In this document: piece after piece, positions 61,701 through 64,000 of the stretch
Layout: each line of letters starts with the position of its first letter
Numbering within the stretch: the first letter of the stretch is position 1
Source: a virus
DNA: 64,000 nucleotides
IMG/VR virus record: IMGVR_UViG_3300030202_001666
Location: 1 to 64,000 of that record
Direction: 5' to 3' (one strand)
The notes under the pieces: generated by a model
The model's input: only the letters and a program-made list of their open reading frames with translations
What the model was told of the DNA's origin: nothing
Database searches by the model: none
Made by a program: the position numbers and the translations under genes

Positions 61701-64000
61701 GGGATTTTCCACACCCTCTTTTTTAAGCTCATTTATTGCATCCTCTTCGGTTACCATTTGTGGTATACCTTCTTGCTCTCTTTTTAGGTTAGCTTGGTTC
61801 TGAGCTTGTTTACTTCCAATCTCACCTAATTGCATTTTAATTATCTCTAACTCTGTTTGTTTTTCTTTATAAGAACCAAGGTCCTTATCCATCCCATCCA
61901 TTTCAGTTTCTAATCTTTTCTTTCTAAAGATTAACTGAAGAGCTTCTTTCTTTTGAGATTTACTCAAATCAGTAGCCATATCTAAATCCATAGAAGCTGA
62001 ACGTAAAACATTAAATTGTTCTAATTTACTTTTAGCTTCTGCCTTACTCATTTCACCTTGAGCTACTGCTAAATCTAATTTAGTTTTGTAACCCTCGACA
62101 AATGTGTCGTCATTCTTCATTGAGTCAAACAACTCTATCATTTCATCATCGATGATTATAGAATTATCTTTTCCATAAATACCATTAATTATACCACCAG
62201 GAGTTGCTAAAGCAAAACCACCTACTGCTTCGGCAGCAGCAGCGTGTCCTAATTGTTTGAAATATTCAGCAGACCAACGATCTGGATTCTTAAACATCTC
62301 TTTACCTTTAATGGCGTTGTAAATATTTTTTCCTTCTATATCTGTAAGTTCTTGCAAGAATCCAGTCTCAGCTTCGGCAAGAGCCGCGGGTACAACAGCA
62401 CTACCAAATCTATAAACACCAGACTGTCCAACTGCTCTTGTCATTTTATTGTCCATTATATTTACTACAGCTCTTCTAAACATCGCTGGAGTTGCTCCTT
62501 TAGGTAGTTTAGCTAATGCTTGTGTAGTAATACTTTGAATGAACTGCGTACCAGATGTTCCAGAAAGTAAATTTCTAAAACCTAAAGTTTCTAAGATACC
62601 AGATGTTATTGCTAATGGTAATACTATTGCTTTCTTTTCTCCTTCAGTTACCCATTCAAACTCTGGATTAGCTTCCATTTGTTCGTTAAGTTTATCTGCA
62701 TGTAGTAAAGACATTGCTATTAAAGATGATTGGCGGTATCCGTCTGTAGCCCAGTTCTTAATTGACTGACCTATTCTTTGAAACATCTTTTTGTCTTTAT
62801 TAGAAACCTTGACCTTGCCTTTTCTTTTTATTGCTTGATATATCATAGGTATCAAAGCTGGAAGGGATTCAGCAGCTCCATAAAGTCCAGTAGCTATAAT
62901 ACTGTCATCCATTTGTGCTTGTATACGTTCTTCGCTAACGCCAGCGCCAATTAAGTTTTGTAAACGATCCCTTGACTTAGATTTTAAATCTTTTTTTCTT
63001 GCTTTTATTTTTTGATCTCCTACTAAAGAATCTATTTCTTCAAAAACATTTAACGCACCAAATACCCTTGGAGCATCTACCCAACCATCTTCTTCTATAC
63101 TCCACACTTGTGGTTCATTGTATTTTACTCTTGGTTGATCTATTCCTAATATAGAAGACGAGCCATAATCATACCTAACACCTTTACTTATATCATAAAC
63201 ACCTTTAGGAAGTTTACTTAAACGTGTATCATTTTTTGATACCACATGTCTATCAAATATATTGCCTTGTAATTGATTTTCTAAAGCATATTTTTGGGCT
63301 TCTTCCATTGTAGTAAAAACAAAATCACCTTCTTCTTCTCTACTTTTTTTTCTTTCTTCTTTTATTTTTAAAGTTTCTAACCATTGTGCAAATCCCTCTT
63401 CACTTTCTTTAGCATAATCTGGAACATCAATTCCTTTATAACCTTCATAAACTCTGATAAACTCAAGTCTATATTCTTCATCAGTCATACCGTAATCATT
63501 ACCAGAAAAACCTTGAGCCAGTTTGTAAAAAGCCTCTATTCCTGTTCCTCCTAAAGTGCTTATAGCAGAATCAAAATATCCTATAAACTTATCATACATA
63601 CCACCAACAAAAGTACCTACTGCTGTTCCTTCATTTTGTTTGAAACGAAGATGGTTTCCCACTGCAATATCTACATCTTTAGCGTTGTCAGAAAAAGTTT
63701 TATACTCATCAGTTAGTTTATTCTCAAGTTGTTTTAAATATCTACCCTCTTCAATCTCAGCTTGGTATGCTGCTTGAAATTCTGGATCATCATAATAACT
63801 CGAAGGAGCATTAGAAAACTTTAACATATTTTGTTCGTGCTTTTGTTTACGTTCAAAAAATGCTTTTTGTCTTCTGACTAAATCGGCAGAGCTTTTTCTA
63901 ATTAAATTAATATCATTGATACGTGCTTGAGAACTAAAGTATTTTTTTTTAGAAGCATCGTATTGTTCTGACATCCTCTGCATGATAGAAGAGTCTTGGT
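55773..64000 (-). CDS. Giant polyvalent / ejection protein (T7 gp16-like place), open at right edge
   Basis: At least 2736 residues from the ATG at 63981-63983, but the frame is open to base 64000, so the true start is beyond the window. Seen: N-terminal helical region; hydrophobic IVLPLAITSGILETLGFRNL (about 450-470); acidic Ser/Glu-rich linker (about 790-850); zincin motif STPFHEAVHAMANQ (H934, E935, H938); a region near 1100-1350 with KVWFWMADQLGIG and a NHSTY segment; long Lys-rich helices; hydrophobic C-terminal part (LRTLMVYHFIMPTLFRYVSL) and an acidic coil end. Such multi-domain proteins are injected with DNA. T7 gp16-like place and the left-edge gene suggest they are one protein. Confidence 0.85.
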   Translation of the reverse strand, partial: QDSSIMQRMSEQYDASKKKYFSSQARINDINLIRKSSADLVRRQKAFFERKQKHEQNMLKFSNAPSSYYDDPEFQAAYQAEIEEGRYLKQLENKLTDEYKTFSDNAKDVDIAVGNHLRFKQNEGTAVGTFVGGMYDKFIGYFDSAISTLGGTGIEAFYKLAQGFSGNDYGMTDEEYRLEFIRVYEGYKGIDVPDYAKESEEGFAQWLETLKIKEERKKSREEEGDFVFTTMEEAQKYALENQLQGNIFDRHVVSKNDTRLSKLPKGVYDISKGVRYDYGSSSILGIDQPRVKYNEPQVWSIEEDGWVDAPRVFGALNVFEEIDSLVGDQKIKARKKDLKSKSRDRLQNLIGAGVSEERIQAQMDDSIIATGLYGAAESLPALIPMIYQAIKRKGKVKVSNKDKKMFQRIGQSIKNWATDGYRQSSLIAMSLLHADKLNEQMEANPEFEWVTEGEKKAIVLPLAITSGILETLGFRNLLSGTSGTQFIQSITTQALAKLPKGATPAMFRRAVVNIMDNKMTRAVGQSGVYRFGSAVVPAALAEAETGFLQELTDIEGKNIYNAIKGKEMFKNPDRWSAEYFKQLGHAAAAEAVGGFALATPGGIINGIYGKDNSIIIDDEMIELFDSMKNDDTFVEGYKTKLDLAVAQGEMSKAEAKSKLEQFNVLRSASMDLDMATDLSKSQKKEALQLIFRKKRLETEMDGMDKDLGSYKEKQTELEIIKMQLGEIGSKQAQNQANLKREQEGIPQMVTEEDAINELKKEGVENPTPEQIKIKQDALQKSSTTKVDAQESTESGSQVGESVSESESSQQSTEGIDTQTESPEVQDETQEEVSQETKEDIDAFFDETQDTNEIISPNISRNKGKQVSDVDANLQTTIIKNAKKAASAINKLFPKVRIVIHDNSELFKKTTGKEGRGYFNPDTETIHINMQTASKSTPFHEAVHAMANQLIKTDAAANKVFGRMLVSLNKVLPKEGNLQQRINSFTQQYESEEQNEEAVSELFGILASEYKTLTKPTKNKVIDLINRFLNRIGVPSPFSEQLSKSDEAVIDFLNTVAGKLRRGEEILQEDVQIIEDINAEMDEMGTSPIGNPTTIVDERKEGKEQKVSFDGTYSNSLITPASELDIDALIEDIAKKKQKVWFWMADQLGIGTVDGVSIDGGPSYAFVPEHQQKNIIWASGMSESALAKNSEEADYIFIVSGSPTASKLANKKVYDLFISKLGSFEEFKNSVSNFAKPPLKVIRETLAKYDSWDAIRNAKSNKVRKQFLAGIVASEQTPNTELHKLLKDSDAFVDLESLRDGFYKDNNFKMNDIMLVLKPTGAGQQSNHSTYTNDILGEVVGVPNKLVNAYFLLPASMKAKYGKVLMGAQASQVIAPYGSGIRNIESQKKKSKPQTETRKGKEQKTIDQLLEQTQMDVNGFYSKFADMRYLQKEFDAISPGYKVKRAKVNQYGQGGGVYVLKPRGGMLKPKDPSRRGKFQKMDAENEAMDIVMRGREAGFKDSAIKYYLRRRGFKAKEIADALKFDTDLFNIFPKSFANVEGGLKKGVAFINKLNDHYKKLVKANNRKRKNKKSNEDLVNETIEFMYTTPEYKNLGTKGSRKTAQQQALEVDLLNYLSPDTSARNGQRILNLNKNIREMKWSQKEGKRIQRKLRQYIRSVIPRELYTKSQVIALIDKINAVTEENFEAVVKEVTDVATTITNKQLNNNILDILNRSYETVQSGRLKGTSITKAIKDRINSIQENIIGYVPGKKGRKGTIQLPKEISQNEIDEVNSKLLAKIEALEKETISIGGVKTEVNRTLTPEEAQEVADLGMAVAYNNTLSMEQNNGKKTNAYEQILFGLSQLQSMGITGLQLELLRDSTKYMNNTLKMLKEMGVSIDPEQELKDEGVTNITQGDILAKFRELKNKIKIDATRGKIKPISVTKRLALGVKENIKAAERYVFGSAEDLAGLMDRISLSTGELFGGFSQEMVSNEIRKASRIYKGRMLRHELGFSMKMTELYGKRWTKFNRRNSNVTEAIVISQAKQDILEKEEARVKADKTMESGEKEVLLNAIYKEMNENTKMLSQNEILYFRNQGLDPSLEGSFEATFEPTNFSGVLAYLNQEFKKTKDNKFGNKGEYASRIKAELEEKLDDKLVTLGDWMVQEFYPAQYEHYNKTYQKVYRADMPWNQYYAGRLYRDGEDITGVDLLASSENKTWITNVSAASTKFRQENISPIRQTNAVDALLNYTRDMEYFAAYAIPIRDINKVFSDSAVKEVIAERFGNNINKYINDQITKIANKGAKNQKDAGFINFFNNTFLLSRLGFNPTLILKQMTSFVTYGNDIGYDNWIKYAAMNPTEWKADLREIMDNSVVLQDRYGKPITRVIETYQDRNFKEMDAQNNIVQKVFNREVQNQFVNTLMSFTMLGDKGAIMLGGLPNYRFYKAQYLSENENATEQDAIDYAIKRFEQDTLRTQQSYDLQDKDYFQTGNVYQRAFNMFLTTPKQYLRREIIAARNFYRKLRSGNKQGKGTYWQNLRTLMVYHFIMPTLFRYVSLGAPGLLRDRRDDDKEELVLAGFMGNLNALFIIGDLLNIAKDTATGKYWAATPSSLPVIEQAANMSRLYSQANKTKDPIKKQEYTTRFYLELTTLTGIPGPQLKRLLDNYMALAEGPEDMGDAILKLFSFSDYIQSGPQQRTKKPKSPNLTRRELQRYFPEEYDQMLREEQQYELEYADEIREAEEEQERLEREYRKEMDEYYFNQ

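Noticed and set aside
1-64000. Assignment to crAss-like phages
   Set aside because: Head and tail genes resemble theirs, but no DNA polymerase or large RNA polymerase genes are seen, and the T7-like ejection cassette and GroEL differ, so I only claim a related Bacteroidota podovirus-like architecture.
1-64000. Temperate phage or prophage
   Set aside because: No integrase, excisionase, attachment core or CI-like repressor was found; the single wHTH gene fits a lytic regulator as well.

Overview
The window is almost all of a tailed-phage genome whose host is probably a member of the Bacteroidota, most likely a marine flavobacterium. The evidence is a very AT-rich sequence, start codons preceded by A/T-rich tracts rather than Shine-Dalgarno sites, repeated promoter -7 boxes of the form TAnnTTTG, and a replication protein of the BT4734/VirE type. 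I see no integrase, CRISPR array, rRNA or canonical tRNA, and no DNA or RNA polymerase. The phage therefore looks lytic and dependent on host polymerases.

Layout. (1) A leftward (minus-strand) late block runs from about 40.3 kb down to base 1. In transcription order it holds a small gene, GroEL, a GroES, and a run of about sixteen tiny Lys/Arg-rich proteins (30.5-37.1 kb). That run is interrupted by an envelope/lysis group: a membrane-anchored coil, a thioredoxin-like secreted protein, an outer-membrane-like barrel and an M15 peptidase. Next come a holin-like protein, three fibre or virion genes with repeats, and small virion genes. These are followed by a GroES-like protein and a 2OG-Fe(II) oxygenase, then terminase, portal, scaffold and major capsid protein. 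The block ends with two ring/connector proteins, a large nozzle (muzzle) protein, tail-tip proteins, and a T7-like ejection set (gp13-, gp14- and gp15-like). A further gene starts at 415 and runs off the left edge. (2) 39.8-40.8 kb is a non-coding control region with promoters, a terminator, paired TGAACA sites and direct repeats. (3) A rightward early block (40.8-55.5 kb) holds small hypothetical genes, two cytosine methyltransferases, an Nmad1/MazG-like protein, two stand-alone DnaA domain-IV-like proteins, an annealase plus exonuclease plus SSB-like set, a primase-helicase, an SNF2-type helicase, a VRR-NUC nuclease and a metallophosphoesterase. (4) From 64.0 to 55.5 kb, leftward, lies a giant polyvalent/ejection protein of at least 2736 residues with a HEAVH zincin motif, then one small gene that meets the early block tail to tail.

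The two window edges fit together. The left-edge gene and the right-edge giant lie on the same strand and in compatible reading frame, and in T7 order the giant (gp16-like) should directly follow the gp15-like gene. I infer a circular or circularly permuted genome of about 64 kb or slightly more, with one divergent control region near 40 kb and one convergent point near 55.5 kb.

The features most worth a second look are the complete phage GroEL/GroES pair plus a second GroES-like protein in the head cluster, the protamine-like small-protein array, and a 145-codon reading frame fully embedded in a methyltransferase gene. Also notable are the barrel and thioredoxin-like proteins beside the endolysin, and the paired 9-bp-phased TGARCA sites shared by the 39.9 kb and 48.1 kb intergenic regions.
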